Shown piece after piece: positions 1 through 12,699 of a stretch of 64,000 bases of DNA. The position numbers and the translations under genes were made by a program. The notes under the pieces were generated by a model. That model saw only the letters and a list, made by a program, of their open reading frames with translations, ran no database searches and was not told the origin of the DNA. How positions within the stretch are numbered: position 1 is the first letter of the stretch; each line of letters opens with the position of its first letter. The DNA comes from Thinopyrum elongatum (lineage: Eukaryota > Streptophyta > Magnoliopsida > Poales > Poaceae). The stretch spans positions 66,048,171 through 66,112,170 of the forward strand of contig CM022303.1 of NCBI GenBank assembly GCA_011799875.1. Reading direction: 5' to 3'.

Positions 1-1165
1 GCCCCTCTTCTGGTATATAAGTCATTTTGACCTAGAAAAAATAAGGAGAGGACTTTTGGGACGAAGCGCCGCAGTCTCGAGGCGGAACTTGGGCAGGAGC
101 ACTTTTGCCCTCCGGCGGAGCGATTCTGCCGGGGGAACTTCCCTCCCGGAGGTGGAAATCATTGTCATCATCATCACCAACAACTCTCCCATCTTGGGGA
201 GGGCAATCTCCATCAACATCTTCAACAGCACCATCTCCTCTCAAACCCTAGTTCATCTCTTGTGTTCAATCTTTGTATCAAAACTATAGATTGGTACTTG
301 TGGGTGACTAGTAGTGTTGATTACATCTTGTAGTTTATTACTATATGGTTTATTTGGTGGAAGATTATATGTTCAGGTCCATTATGCTTTTTAATACCCC
401 TCTGATCTTGAGCATGATTATCATTAGTGAGTAGTTACTTTTGTTCTTGAGGTGACGGGAGAAATCTTCTTGCAAGTAATCATGTGAACTTGATATGTGT
501 TCGATATTTTGATGATATGTATGTTGTGATTCCCTTAGTGGTGTCATGTGAACGTCGACTACATTACACTTCACCATATTTGGGCCTAAGGGAATGCATT
601 GTGGAGTAGTTATTAGATGATGGGTTGTGAGAGTGACAGAAGTTTAAACCCTAGTTTATGCGCTATTCCGTAAGGGACTGATTTGGATCCAAAAGTTTAA
701 TGCTATGGTTAGATTTATTCTTAATACTTTTCTCGTAGTTGCGGATGCTTGCGAGGGGGTTAATCATAAGTAGAAGGTTTGTTCAAGTAAGAACAGCACC
801 TAAGCAATGGTCCACCCACATATCAAATTATCAAAGTAGCAAACACAAATCAAACCAACATGATGAAGGTGACTAGATGAAATTCCCGTGTACCCTCAAG
901 AACGCTTTGCTTATCATAAGAGACCGTTTTGGCCTGTACTTTGCCTCAAAAGGATTGGGCTACCTTGCTGCACTTTTGTTACCATTACCGTTACTTGCTC
1001 GTTACAAATTATCTTGCTACCAAACTACTCGTTACTTATAATTTCAGTGCTTTCAGACATTACCTTGCTGAAAACCGCTTGTCATTTCTTTCTGCTCCTC
1101 GTTGAGTTCAACACTCTTACTTATCGAAATGACTACGATTGATCCCCTATACTTGTGGGTCATCA
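1..1165 (+). repeat. 5' LTR of element A (3' portion only)
   Basis: This aligns with 18457-19620 of the 3' LTR from its first base to the shared terminus ending GGGTCATCA. The first 350 or so bases of the LTR lie left of the window. The piece starts just upstream of the TATA box, so it holds the end of U3 plus R and U5. The first 300 bases show about 16 differences from the 3' LTR. Confidence 0.92.
14..20 (+). promoter_or_regulatory. TATA box of element A 5' LTR
   Basis: TATATAA here is matched by TATATAA at 18470-18476 in the 3' LTR. It is the likely core promoter for the full-length transcript. In the 3' copy a GC-rich palindrome lies just upstream; in this copy that palindrome falls outside the window. 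Confidence 0.65.
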
Positions 1166-1176
1166 AGGCTATTTTC

Positions 1177-1194
1177 TGGCGCTGTTGCCAGGGA
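1177..1194 (+). other. Primer-binding site of element A
   Basis: TGGCGCTGTTGCCAGGGA begins 11 bases after the LTR terminus. It resembles the TGGCGCCGTTGCCGGGGA type of site used by Athila-like plant elements (tRNA-Asp type from memory), with two differences. The position fits a PBS for minus-strand DNA priming. Confidence 0.75.
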
Positions 1195-1271
1195 GTGAAG
1201 CGCTCTTGGTAAGTGGAAATCGGTAAGGAAAAATTATTACTACGTGCTGAAATTTATTATCACTTGTTACT

Positions 1272-3033
1272 ATGGAGAACAATCCTTTGAGGGGTTTGTT
1301 CAGGGTATCTTCACCTCAACCGGAACCACAATAAGTTACCCCTCAACCTACTGCACCTACTGAAAATTTAGTTATGAAATTACTTCGGGTATGATAGAAC
1401 AACTGCTAGCTAATCCTTATGCAGGAGATGGAACCGAACATCCTAATATGCACTTGATATATGTTGATGAAATTGGTGGATTATTTAAGCTTGCAGGTTT
1501 ACTCGGAAATGAATCTAAGAAGAAGGTTTGACCTTTATCTTTGAAGGGAAAAGCATTGGCATGGCATAGGCTATGCGATGATAATGGATCTTGGAATTGG
1601 AATCGATTGAAATTGGAATTTCACCAAAAAAAATATCCTATGCATCTAGTTCATCATCGTCGGAATTATATATATAATTTTTGGCCTCGTGAAGGAGAAA
1701 GTATTGCTCTAGCTTGGGGGAGGCTTAAGTCAATGTTATATTCATGCACCAATCATGAGCTCTCAAGAGAAATTATTATTCAGAATTTTTATGCTCGGCT
1801 TTCTCATGATGATCGATCCATGCTTGATACTTCTTGTACTGGTTCCTTTATGAAGAAGACTATTGACTTCCAGTGGGATCTTTTAGAAAGAATTAAACGC
1901 AACTCTTAAGATTGGGAACTCGACGAAGGTAAAGAGTCAGGTATTAAGCTCAAGTATGATTGTGTTAAATCTTTTATGAATACCGATGCTTTTCAAAAGT
2001 TTAGCACTAAATATGGACTTGACTCTGAGATAGTAGCCTCCTTTTGTGAATCATTTGCTACTCATGTTGACCTCCCTAAGGAGAAGTGGTTTAAATATCA
2101 CCCACCTATCAAAGAAGAAATTAAAGAACCAGTAATAGCTAAAGATGAAACTATTATTTACAATGTTGATCCAGTTGTGCCTACTGCTTATATTGAAAAA
2201 CCACCTTTCCCTGTTTGGATAAAGGAACATGCTAAAGTCTCAACTGTTGTCAACAAAAGTTATATTAGAACTTCCAAACCTGCTGAACAAATCAAAGTAG
2301 AACCTAGTGTTGCTATGGTTAAAGATCTCTTGGTTGAAAATATAGATGGGCATGTTATTTACTTCTGTGATGAAGCTGCTAGAATTGCCAAACCCGATGA
2401 AAAAGATAAACATAGACCCGTTGTTGGCATGCCTGTTGTCTCAGTTAAAATAGGAGATCACTTTTATCATGGTTTATGCGACATAGGTGCTAACGTGAGT
2501 GCCATTCCTTTTACCTTATATCAAGAAATTATGAATGATATAGCACCCGCTGAAATAGAAGACATAGATGTTACTATTAAACTTGCTAATAGGGACACCA
2601 TCACACCACTTGGGATTGTTAGAGATGTTGAAGTCTTGTGTGGGAAAATAAAATACCCTACTGATTTTCTTGTTCTTGGTTCCCCACAAGATGACTTTTG
2701 TCCCATTATCTTTGGTAGACCTTTCTTGAACACCGTCAATGCTAAAATAGATTGTGAGAAACAAACTGTCGGTGTTAGTTTTGGTGATGAGTCTCATGAG
2801 TTTAATTTTTCTAAGTTTAGTAGAAAACATCACAATAAAGAGTTGTCTAGTAAGGATGAAATAATTGGTCTTGCTTCTATTGTTGTGCCTCCTACCGATC
2901 CTCTAGAACAATATTTGCTAGACCACGAAAATGATATGCATCTGCATGAAAGAAATGAAATAGTTAAGATTTTCTTTGAACAACATCTTCTGCTTAAACA
3001 CAATTTTCCTCTTGAAACTCTAGGAGGTCCTCC
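1272..3033 (+). pseudogene. Element A gag-protease, broken
   Basis: A likely start ATG lies at 1272, but that frame meets a stop about 60 bases on. The main frame is readable from 1391 to 3033, with in-frame stops at 1529-1531 (TGA) and 1907-1909 (TAA). Residues such as WPREGESIALAW and the run up to KRNS belong to the plant Gag domain. The aspartic protease is at about 2479-2740, with the active site read as DIGAN instead of the usual DTGA/DSGA, followed later by IIFGRPFL. The reading frame is cut at 3033 by element B and resumes in the same frame at 12705 once one copy of the 5-bp duplication is ignored. Two stops and at least one frameshift make it non-functional. The protein is the structural capsid plus protease of the element, not a host gene. 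Confidence 0.88.
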
Positions 3034-4608
3034 TGTAGGAGATATGCCCTAGAGGCAATAATAAATGTTATTATTTATCTCCTTGCTCATAATTATGTTT
3101 ATGTTCCATGCTATAACTGCTGTGGTTCCCGAGCCCGTATATCCATAAAGGCTCTGGGGAAAACCCATGTGCACGTGTGGAATAATAAACGGTAAAAAGT
3201 ATTCCTAGTCATGCCTCTAAGACTAGCTCAAGTGTTGCATGATGATTATGTTTTCCCAATCATGGGCATGTCTATGCCAGCAGCTTTGAGGGCACAATGT
3301 TAGAAGAACATTTGTGTTGAATCGACCCGGTTGATGTTATGCTATGAGATTCATTCGTCACAAGTTAATGGTTGATAACACAGAGATGGTTAACGTTTGC
3401 ATGATTCCTCAGACCATGAGAGTATCGAGTTTCTTCATGCTTGATTCATGAACTTTGGGGTTTGTTAAACGTCATCCGTAACTGGATGGCTATTACGGCG
3501 GCTTACGGGTTCATGGGAAAGTATGTTAAGTAACTTGATAGCTCAAGATTGGGATTTGCTCCTCGGACGATGGAGAGATTTCTCTGGGCCCTCTCGGTGT
3601 TAAGGTATCCATCATCGTCTGGCCAGACACTTTGTGATTTGATCACGGGGATGCCGGAACACGGTAACGAGAAAAGAGAACAATACCGGTAACGAGGTAA
3701 CTAGCATAGTGGACAAGTTGTTGATCCACGGGAATGCCAACATGTCTCGCCTCGGGTATTTGTAACATATCGCGAAGCAACAGGAATAGCACACGGCAAC
3801 TGGAGGTTCACTCGAATATTCATTCGTGTGGGTATAGGGGTCAATATGGGTGTCCACGGCTCCGATGTTGATCATTGATCGGAAGGGGTTCCGTGTCATG
3901 TCTATACTTCACCGAACCTATAGGGTCACACGCTTAAGGGTCATCTATCTGCTGAATACTAGACAGGGAGTCTAAGAGAAAATCACCGAAAAAGTTTCGG
4001 ACACCGAAAAGTTTCGGACAGCGGAAAAGTTCCGCAGAGAGAGGTCACCGGATGAGTTCCGGTGAAACTGAAAAGTTGTTTCAGGGGATACCATTAAATC
4101 AAAATGGTTTCGGCACATGCCTGATAATTCTTGGAGGATGCTAGAATCATTCTGGAAACTTCTGGGAATTTTCTGGAAGAAAAAACCGAAAATGTTCCGG
4201 GGCTGCCGGAACCGCTTCAGATGCTTTTCGCAGATGAAATCACTAAACTGGAATTGTTCCAAAACGCGTTGAAAATTATTTTAGTGGGTACTGGAAATGT
4301 TCTAAGCCCACATAAATATTTTCAGTTCGAACGGACGCTGAAAAATATCGTCATGAATAGTGAAAGTGCTTTTTGGAATTTTTTGGAAAGCCACCTTTTA
4401 GGGCTTTTTGCTAAAGGCTTCTAGAAGGTGATGTGGATGGATGAGAGCCCCCTTGGGGGGGGGGACCCCTAGGGGGTGGCCGGCCACATGTGGAGCTCCT
4501 CCTTGGAGCTCCACATGTCCTTTGGTTTCTCTCTTATGCCCTTGGAAAGAGTTTCCTTCATGGGTATTTTGGTATTTCTTGAATGCCCATCCTACCCCTT
4601 GGTTTTCC

Positions 4609-4615
4609 TATATAA
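4609..4615 (+). promoter_or_regulatory. TATA box in element B 5' LTR
   Basis: TATATAA, the corresponding site being at 12098-12104 in the 3' LTR. It sits about 600 bases before the LTR end, leaving a long R-U5 leader that holds the CCCGAAGGG repeats. Confidence 0.65.
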
Positions 4616-4830
4616 GGAGGAGAGGGGGCTGCTCAATCCTTCATCCCTTCTCACATACAAGTGCCATAGCAATGATCTGGCTTCTCTCTCCCTCCCACGA
4701 AAAGAGTTTCGTAGAGCCGAAAGGCTGTCTGGGTTCCGGTGGGAACTAGTTCAGGACGGCGAAGCCCTACCGGATAGATGACACCGTATGTGTGCAACTC
4801 TGTAGAGAGGTCGTAGTTTCGATCTTAGTG

Positions 4831-5003
4831 CCCGAGGGGCTGTTCGTGAGTGCCTCCCGAAGGGCTGTCCAAGTGACGGTCCTAGTTTTGTGAGTCCTCC
4901 CGAAGGGCTGTCCAAGTGACCGTTAGAGTTTCGAAGGTGCTCCCGAAGGGCTGTCCGCGACACTGTCCGGGGGACTGTTCGACCGCCTCCCGAAGGGCTG
5001 TCC
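4831..5003 (+). repeat. Five spaced copies of CTCCCGAAGGGCTGTCC in element B R/U5
   Basis: Near-identical 15-17-base units at 4831-4845 (degenerate), 4854-4870, 4897-4913, 4940-4956 and 4987-5003. They are spaced about 43 bases apart, except that the first two are closer. Each contains CCCGAAGGG, able to fold as a 3-bp stem with a GAA loop. The same array is present in the 3' LTR (about 12320-12493). Since it lies downstream of the TATA box it would be in the RNA leader; a packaging or translation role is only a guess. Confidence 0.8.
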
Positions 5004-5211
5004 AAAGAGAAGACGAGGGTATAAATCCTCGCGGTTGGGAGGTTGTAAATCCTAGCTGCGGGGATCTGCACCGCCGATTGTCATCGACTCTACTTCCGCT
5101 GCGCTACGAGTCGGTAACGAAAATGATCAAACCTTGTATACAGTCTCCATAGTGGTCCTGGGCTGGTGCGTAGGTCGGAAAAATTTTGTTTTCTGCTGCG
5201 TTACCCTACAG

Positions 5212-5225
5212 TGGCATCATGAGCC
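5212..5225 (+). other. Primer-binding site region of element B
   Basis: TGGCATCATGAGCC directly follows the LTR. It resembles the TGGTATCAGAGCC site (initiator tRNA-Met) used by BARE/Angela elements, with a few changes. Confidence 0.7.
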
Positions 5226-7859
5226 GTGCTATGCGTAGATGCAGGTTGCGATCTAGAATACATAGTGATGTATGGGTGTTGCACAATATAATTAGGTAGT
5301 AGATGAGTTCTATTACTGAAAATTATTTGTGCGGGTAGCACATGAAATCTGTTACCCGATGTTCTTGTTGCTTCCCTGGAATTTGCATATTTCTGATCTT
5401 GATAACAGCATGGTGGAGTTTCAATGTTCTGGCAATCCGCGATCCTGATTGATCAACGAAGTGCTAACAGTTCATTGAATTCCACTATAGTTAAAAGGAA
5501 AGATGAAATTTCACAGACGAAAGGGCAATGCAGATATGATCTGCACGGGGGTCAAGCGTATGACAAAGTTTAGTATGGGGCTCGAGATTTTATTATCTCG
5601 GTTTTCATACACCCTGGAAAGTTAATCTAGCGACTTGAATTATCATACTTGATGATGGACGTTGGTAGCTTCGGTTTGTTTCGAAACCTTAGAAGCCACG
5701 TAAAACAAGTTTTTGCTTGAACCGATTAGAGACGTCTAACTTGGTTTTGCAGGAGGGTTTGCATGTGAATGTGATGTAGTATAGCAGTGCTCATAATAAT
5801 TTGATTATGTATGAGATGACTATATGATGTAAATTAATTAACTTGACCTGCGTGTCATGATTCGGCATGATGGCTGGAGCCATATGATTGCACTTTAATG
5901 ACCTGCGTGTCAACCTTATGTAATGCACTTATTTTATTAGCTATAGAGATAGCAATATTATCTGGTGCATCGACAAGGTGGTGGCAATCTTCGCGAAGGT
6001 GAACACCGACGCGAATGCCGAAGACGAAGAAATACAAGAATTCTCCGTCAGAAAGGGCTATACCATATCATGCTATTATGAATTGCCTGAGATGTTTATC
6101 CCTTATGATGCACCCTTCTTGATTGCGCGGTAGTCGCTTTTTATTAGGGTGATCTCTCACAAAAATATCATAGTTGATAGTGTTCTCCCAAGTGTAGCAC
6201 CGTCACGGCACCTAACTTTTCGGGGTGCGCCATGACTAACATGGGTACGAACGATTAGGGATGTGTGGGGCGGGTGAGTTCAGACCTCGCAGCGAGATCA
6301 CTTGGTTATCTTTGACGTTCAGGCATGACAGTCATGAGCTCGGAACACGCCCATCGAAAGATGAACAAGAGTCGCATAGAGATGTGATTGGCAGGTTGGC
6401 CTACCGGTTGAGGTTTTCGCCATCAGTGGTGACTAACATCAATGACGAATAATCAAAACACGGGTCTTGAATCACTCACAATCAATTATGAGAGATATTG
6501 ATTTGAGTGGGAGCGCACAGTAGAATTATCTTGTTTAATTCTCAGTGCAATTAATTTTGAACACTGTCTAAGTGTGATTTGCATAATAGTTGTAGAATAA
6601 TGGCTCGCGTTTCCACCTTCCCTATTAAAATTGAATAGCTGTTAAATATCTGGTTAAAACTTTACGGTTGGTAACGTAATGTGAGGATTATCCTCAAGAG
6701 TGCCAAGAAGGATTTTGTCCTATCGCATACTTTGGTATTCTCTCACTTATGCTATGGATCATGTGACTCTCGTCCTTCGATCCAAAAGCTAGAATTCCGT
6801 TTGAGTCAAGTGCAATATGTTTGTTTCCATGAGACCCGAACTTCGAAAGTTTGGATAGTTATGTGATATTCATGGAATCTGAAAATCATTTTCAGAGACA
6901 GACAAAGGCTAAAAGATATGAGATATCCAAAGCAATGTTTGTTTGCAAACTATTAGTAAAAGAAGTTTACTATGCATTAGACTGATAAGAGAGGGATCCA
7001 GAAGAACGCCTATCATATGATAAAAGGTGAATAAAACAACAACTTAAGAGAAAGGAAGTGTCCGAACGGTGTTAGTGAAACTTTCACGCCTAGGAAGTCC
7101 GAGGCTAACGCCACTCTTAAGTTGGGTGCTTCTTCTGAGAGTAGGAGAAATACTAAAAGTTAAAACTGTTAGAAGTATAAAGGCAATAAAGAAGAAGACT
7201 GGAATATCCAGCTCATGTATGAATGTCATACAAAGTTTTTGATGTATAGAAGGCTGGTCAAAGATATAGTTCTTGGGAATTATGGTTAAACATGTTAATC
7301 ACTAATTCTTGGGTATTGTGAGACAATCACAAAGATACCCGCTCGATTGCATTCTGTTGCAACTCGATGTAAGAACTACTATGGCCTGAAAGACTAGCCA
7401 GGAATGAGGTTGAGATACACACATGGGACATAGTAAATGTTACTATACCTTCCATCGGTGTATTACCTATGTATTTACTTTCATAATTCATTTTAGAGTT
7501 TCACACTCTAGCCATTTGCATAAGGTATCTTGCGAGAAGGTTGTTCATAAGAGAACTTTTTATGTTCGGTGTTATGAATAACATAAGGGCCATACTTTCA
7601 TTATGAATGAGATGTATGTTATGAATATTGATAATAATATATTACCTCTGGATTTACATTCATAATTCAATTTAGAGTTTTACACTCTAGCCCCTTGCAC
7701 AATGTTGTCGCAAAAAGGTTGTTCATAAAAGGAACAATTGTTGTTCAGTATTATGAATAACATGAAGGGCCATGCTTCCATCCTCGATGGGACGTATGTT
7801 ATGAATATTGATGGTAATATGGTACATCCATAACACTGACGCTAAATATCATAAAGACT
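5226..7859 (+). pseudogene. Element B leader and gag region, no readable ORF
   Basis: This 2.6-kb stretch lies where the untranslated leader, gag and protease of a BARE-like Copia element should be. I find no ORF above about 60 codons and no Gag zinc knuckle. Two related 70-110-base passages (about 7430-7640 and 7640-7830) share phrases such as the one around TTTAGAGTTT/TACACTCTAG, so a local duplication is present. It is best read as a decayed or replaced gag region. Confidence 0.55.
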
Positions 7860-10217
7860 AAAAGAATACCACACAAGTGTGGCACTGCATTTGCTCACAT
7901 TGGAGAAACCCGCATGGATAAAATCCATTATGATGGATTTTTGAAGTCATTTGATTTTGAATCATCTGACACTTGCAACTTTCCTCCGAAAAGTGAAGTG
8001 ACTGAAATACCGTTCACAGACCATAAGGAACAGACAACAAACTTATTGGTGATCATACATTTGATGTGTGTAGTCCGATAAATGTTGTTAGTAGTGGATT
8101 TATCTATCTTCAGAAATGACTCAAGTAGATATGTGGATATTTACTTGATGAGATGTAAGTCTGGATCTTTTGAATTCATTCGAAAGGTTTTCAAAAAGGA
8201 AGTAGAAGTTATTGTAACAAGAAAATTATGTTTCTACAATTCGATTGCAGAAAGGAATATTTGAGTTACAAGTTTAGCGAATGTCTGATGAGTTGTGAAA
8301 GTAGTTTCATAACTTCCACCTCCCGGAACACCACTACAAGTGGAAAGTCCGTGAAAATGTAATCGAACCATTTATGACATGGTAAGATCAAAGATGACAT
8401 AAATAAATTTGCCATTATCCCTTTTAAAACGTGATGCTTTAGAGACTGCGGCTTTTACACTGAAAAGAGCTCCATCGGGTCTGTTGAAATGACACCATGG
8501 TATGGTACGCCCAACCATGTTATATCTTTTCTTAAACATTTGGAATATGGGGCTTGTGTAAAAGGTTACAAACCTATTCCAAATCAGACAAGTGCTACTT
8601 TGTAGGTTATCCCAAGTCATTGGGTATTCCTCCCTCACTATACCGAGGCAAATAGGTTTGCCACAAAGAACAGTATGCTTTTTGAAGAAAATGGTTCTTT
8701 CAAAAAGGTGAGTGGGAGAATAATGCAACTCGACGAGATAACCAGTATCTCCGTCATCAGGTCAAAGGAAAGAGACCTTGGAAGTAATTCCAGAGTTTCC
8801 TACTATGACTGATACGGAAGTCTCTACAATAAAATGTATGGACTTCGGTTGAACTTGCAGCTGAACCACGTAGGCAAGGCTCGTGCAAACCTCTCAGGTG
8901 CGCAAACGAGATATTGTTGTTAGACAACAGTATACCTACGATACACAAGGAAGTGATGGGCCCTGACTCCGGAATTGGCTAAATGCCAATACAATCCGAG
9001 ATAGTCTCCATATAAATGTTTCAAGATTAAAACCTTGATACACCTTTCGAAAGACTTAGAGTCTAACGAATTTTATGGAACTAAAAACTGATACGGGTAA
9101 AAATGTTTTATCCATAAAGCTCGCCTTGTTGCAATAACGAGTTCAAGTAGTTGACTACGATGAGGTTGTTTCATCGTAGCGATGCTTAAAGTCGGTTCGG
9201 GTTGAACTAGCAATTAATACATATTTCAATCATGAGATATGAAACAAAGGATGACAAAAGGATTTCCATCTGATGGAAATAAAACCAAGGACTTGCATGT
9301 GTTACAGTCCAAGGTATTTTGTCATTCCAGAGGATGCTAGTAAGTATGCAAACTTCAGAGTTCCAGCAATGGACAGAAGAGAGCAAAATGGAGTTGGAAT
9401 CTTCGTGTTTTGATGAAATGGTCAAAGGGGTTTGACTTCATCAATGGGTAACGAAGATGCTTATGATTCAAGAAAGTAAGTGGGAGCATAATAAAATTTC
9501 TAAAAACGTTGTGTGCTTGACACATTGTTAATTGGAAATAAATTTCTTGACACGAATTAGGACTTCATTTGAAAATAGTTTTTCGATGAAGTGCTTGGGC
9601 AAAATAGCCTTTATATTAGGCATGATGATCTATGGAGATAGATTTACCTAATGGGGCTGAGCAAAGATACATATTGACAAGATGCTAAAACCTTTTAGAA
9701 TTAAAAACGTCAAGGAGTGATTCTTGCCGAAGTCACATGGAAAGAGTTTTTGCAAGACTCGGTGTCCCAAAAACACTGATGAGCAAAATACATGATGGAG
9801 ATTCCACACACCTTCATGTTTGGATTAATCATGTATTCCATGGTATGTAAAAACAACCAGATATGTCCAATACTCCAAAGTTGTTGCGAGTATAGATACC
9901 AAAGTGATCAAAAGTACTGATCATGGGACAACAGTGAAAAAAGGTCATTGAGTACTATAGTAGCACTGATGACATGTTTTCTCGCAAGCGGAGATCATGA
10001 AGAGTTCGTTGTAAAAGGTTACATCGATACAGTCTTTATCCATGCTCCAAGCGATTTTCGATTAAAGTTAACGGTTTTGTGCAATACACAATATGGTGGA
10101 ACGGTAGTTGGAAATTGTTCCAAACAAGATACTGAGGCGAATTCTATAAGAAAGGCTAAGTATGTTGACGCTTTAGAAGCGACAAAGAAGTTGTTGAATC
10201 ATATAGTTCATTCATGA
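7860..10217 (+). pseudogene. Element B Copia pol remnants (GAG-preintegrase, integrase, RT, RNase H)
   Basis: Pieces appear in Copia order but in shifting frames. A GAG-pre-integrase-like stretch (KIHYDGFLKS-type) is at about 7915-8035. An integrase core stretch reading SRYVDIYLMRCKSGSFEF is at about 8115-8180. An RT-end stretch around 9590-9700 is similar to the Copia motif LGIxIYRDR...LSQ..YIDKML. An RNase H end with SKQDTEANSIRKAKYVDALEA is at about 10120-10185. No single domain is complete, and there are many frameshifts and stops. The protein would have copied and integrated the element; this copy could not have supplied it. Confidence 0.75.
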
Positions 10218-10510
10218 ACTTAGTATGGTTCCAAGAAGGCTTGGTCAATGGGACACTATTGCAGATAGTTGCTCCATAGCTCAGTCTGAGGAATCAGGTT
10301 TCGACCAATGATTCACACATATACAAAGCAAGGTGTACACAAAATATGAATTTTGTGAAAGCGTGAAAACGCGAGGATATGCAAAGATACACACGGATCT
10401 GAAGTCGTCAGATCCGTTGGACATCAGGCTATACCACATGCGAAGCATATTTTACACCAATGTGCCATAGGTGTAAAGTGCATTAACATTAACTAGATTA
10501 TTGACTCTAG

Positions 10511-10524
10511 TGCAAGTGGGAGTC
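10511..10524 (+). other. Polypurine tract of element B
   Basis: TGCAAGTGGGAGTC immediately precedes the 3' LTR, matching the CAAGTGGGAG-type tract of BARE/Angela elements. It is the plus-strand primer site. Its retention beside a decayed pol fits a non-autonomous element that keeps cis signals. Confidence 0.75.
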
Positions 10525-12699
10525 TGTAGGAGATATGCCCTAGAGGCAATAATAAATGTTATTATTTATCTCCTTGCTCATAATTATGTTTATGTTCCAT
10601 GCTATAACTGCTGTGGTTCCCGAGCCCGTATATCCATAAAGGCTCTGGGGAAAACCCATGTGCACGTGTGGAATAATAAATGGTAAAAAGTATTCCTAGT
10701 CATGCCTCTAAGACTAGCTCAAGTGTTGCATGATGATTATGTTTTCCCAATCATGGGCATGTCTATGCCAGCAGCTTCGAGGGCACAATGTTAGAAGAAC
10801 ATTTGTGTTGAATCGACCCGATTGATGTTATGCTATGAGATTCATTCGTCACAAGTTAATGGTTGATAACACAGAGATGGTTAATGTTTGCATGATTCCT
10901 CAGACCATGAGAGTATCGAGTTTCTTCATGCTTGATTCATGAACTTTGGGGTTTGTTAAACGTCATCCGTAACTGGATGGCTATTACGGCGGCTTACGGG
11001 TTCATGGGAAAGTATGTTAAGTAACTTGATAGCTCAAGATTGGGATTTGCTCCTCGAACGATGGAGAGATATCTCTGGGCCCTCTCGGTGTTAAGGTATC
11101 CATCATCGTCTGGCCAGACACTTTGTGATTTGATCACGGGGATGCCGGAACACGGTAACGAGAAAAGAGAACAATACCGGTAACGAGGTAACTATCATAG
11201 TGGACAAGTTGTTGATCCACGGGAATGCCAACATGTCTCGCCTCGGGTATTTGTAACATATCGCGAAGCAACAGGAATAGCACACGGCAACTGGAGGTTC
11301 ACTCGAATATTCATTCGTGTGGGTATAGGGGTCAATATGGGTGTCCACGGCTCCGATGTTGATCATTGATCGGAAGGGGTTCCGTGTCATGTCTATACTT
11401 CACCGAACCTATAGGGTCACACGCTTAAGGGTCATCTATCTGCTGAATACTAGACAGGGAGTCTGAGAGAAAATCACCGAAAAAGTTTCGGACACCGAAA
11501 AGTTTCGGACAGCGGAAAAGTTCCGCAGAGAGAGGTCACCGGATGAGTTCCGGTGAAACTGAAAAGTTGTTTCAGGGGATACCATTAAGTCAAAATGGTT
11601 TCGGCACATGCCTGATAATTCTTGGAGGATGCCAGAATCATTCTGGAAACTTCTGGGAATTTTCTGGAAGAAAAAACCGGAAATGTTCCGGGGCTGCCGG
11701 AACCGCTTCAGATGCTTTTCGCAGATGAAATCACTAAACTGGAATTGTTCCAAAATGCGTTGAAAATTATTTTAGTGGGTACTGGAAATGTTCTAAGCCC
11801 ACATAAATATTTTCAGTTCGAACGGACACTGAAAAATATCGTCGTGAATAGTGAAAGTGCTTTTTGGAATTTTTTGGAAAGCCACCTTTTAGGGCTTTTT
11901 GCTAAAGGCTTCTAGAAGGTGATGTGGATGGATGAGAGCCCCCTTGGGGGGGGACCCCTAGGGGGTGGCTGGCCACATGTGGAGCTCCTCCTTGGAGCTC
12001 CACATGTCCTTTGGTTTCTCTCTTATGCCCTTGGAAAGAGTTTCCTTCATGGGTATTTTGGTATTTCTTGAATGCCCATCCTACCCCTTGGTTTTCCTAT
12101 ATAATGAGGAGAGGGGGCTGCTCAATCCTTCATCCCTTCTCACATACAAGTGCCATTGCAATGATCTGGCTTCTCTCTCCCTCCCACGAAAAGAGTTTCG
12201 TAGAGCCGAAAGGTTGTCTGGGTTCCGGTGGGAACTAGTTCTGGACGGCGAAGCCCTGCCGGATAGATGACACCGTATGTGTGCAACTCTGTAGAGAGGT
12301 CGTAGTTTCGATCTTAGTGCCCGAGGGGCTGTTCGTGAGTGCCTCCCGAAGGGCTGTCCAAGTGACGGTCCTAGTTCTGTGAGTCCTCCCGAAGGGCTGT
12401 CCAAGTGACCGTTCGAGTTTCGAAGGTCCTCCCGAAGGGCTGTCCGCGACACCGTCCGGGGGACTGTTCGACCGCCTCCCGGAGGGCTGTCCAAAGAGAA
12501 GACAAGGGTATACATCCTCGCGGTTGGGAGGTTGTAAATCCTAGCTGCGGGGATCTGCACCGCCGATCGTCATCGACTCTACTTCCGCTGCGCTACGAGT
12601 CGGTAACGAAAATGATCAAACCTTGTATACAGTCTCCATAGTGGTCCTGGGCTGGTGCGTAGGTCGGAAATTTTTTGTTTTCTGCTGCGTTACCCTACA
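10525..12699 (+). repeat. 3' LTR of element B
   Basis: 2175 bp, about 98.6% identical by eye to 3034-5210, ending CCCTACA just before the CCTCC target duplication. Confidence 0.95.

Larger units (their letters stand above)
3034..5210 (+). repeat. 5' LTR of element B
   Basis: 2177 bp, TG...CA termini, matched along its full length by 10525-12699. A TATA box is at 4609-4615. The U3 contains repeated GTTCCGG/CCGGAAC-type short inverted pieces around 3990-4215. The differences from the 3' LTR are spread evenly, with no large indel except a G-run (about 4447-4466). Confidence 0.95.
3034..12699 (+). mobile_element. Element B: BARE/Angela-like Ty1/Copia LTR retrotransposon, complete with TSD, coding region decayed
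   Basis: Two LTRs of 2177 and 2175 bp bound a 5.3-kb interior, and the whole is flanked by the perfect 5-bp duplication CCTCC (3029-3033 and 12700-12704). LTRs start TGTAGGAGATATGCCC and end CCCTACA, close to the BARE/Angela/WIS pattern. By eye there are about 30 substitutions between LTRs (about 1.4%), pointing to insertion around half a million years ago at the commonly used rate of 1.3e-8 per site per year. The interior keeps only scattered Copia pol signatures and no long ORF, which is far more decay than the LTRs show. It lies inside the protease-RT linker of element A. Confidence 0.93.

Noticed and set aside
8372..8948. Minus-strand ORFs of 118 and 63 codons in element B
   Set aside because: Antisense shadows of decayed Copia pol; no recognisable protein.
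12081..12560. 159-codon minus-strand ORF in the 3' LTR of element B
   Set aside because: Antisense to the LTR leader, spans the CCCGAAGGG repeats, and is shortened in the 5' LTR by single changes. No domain.
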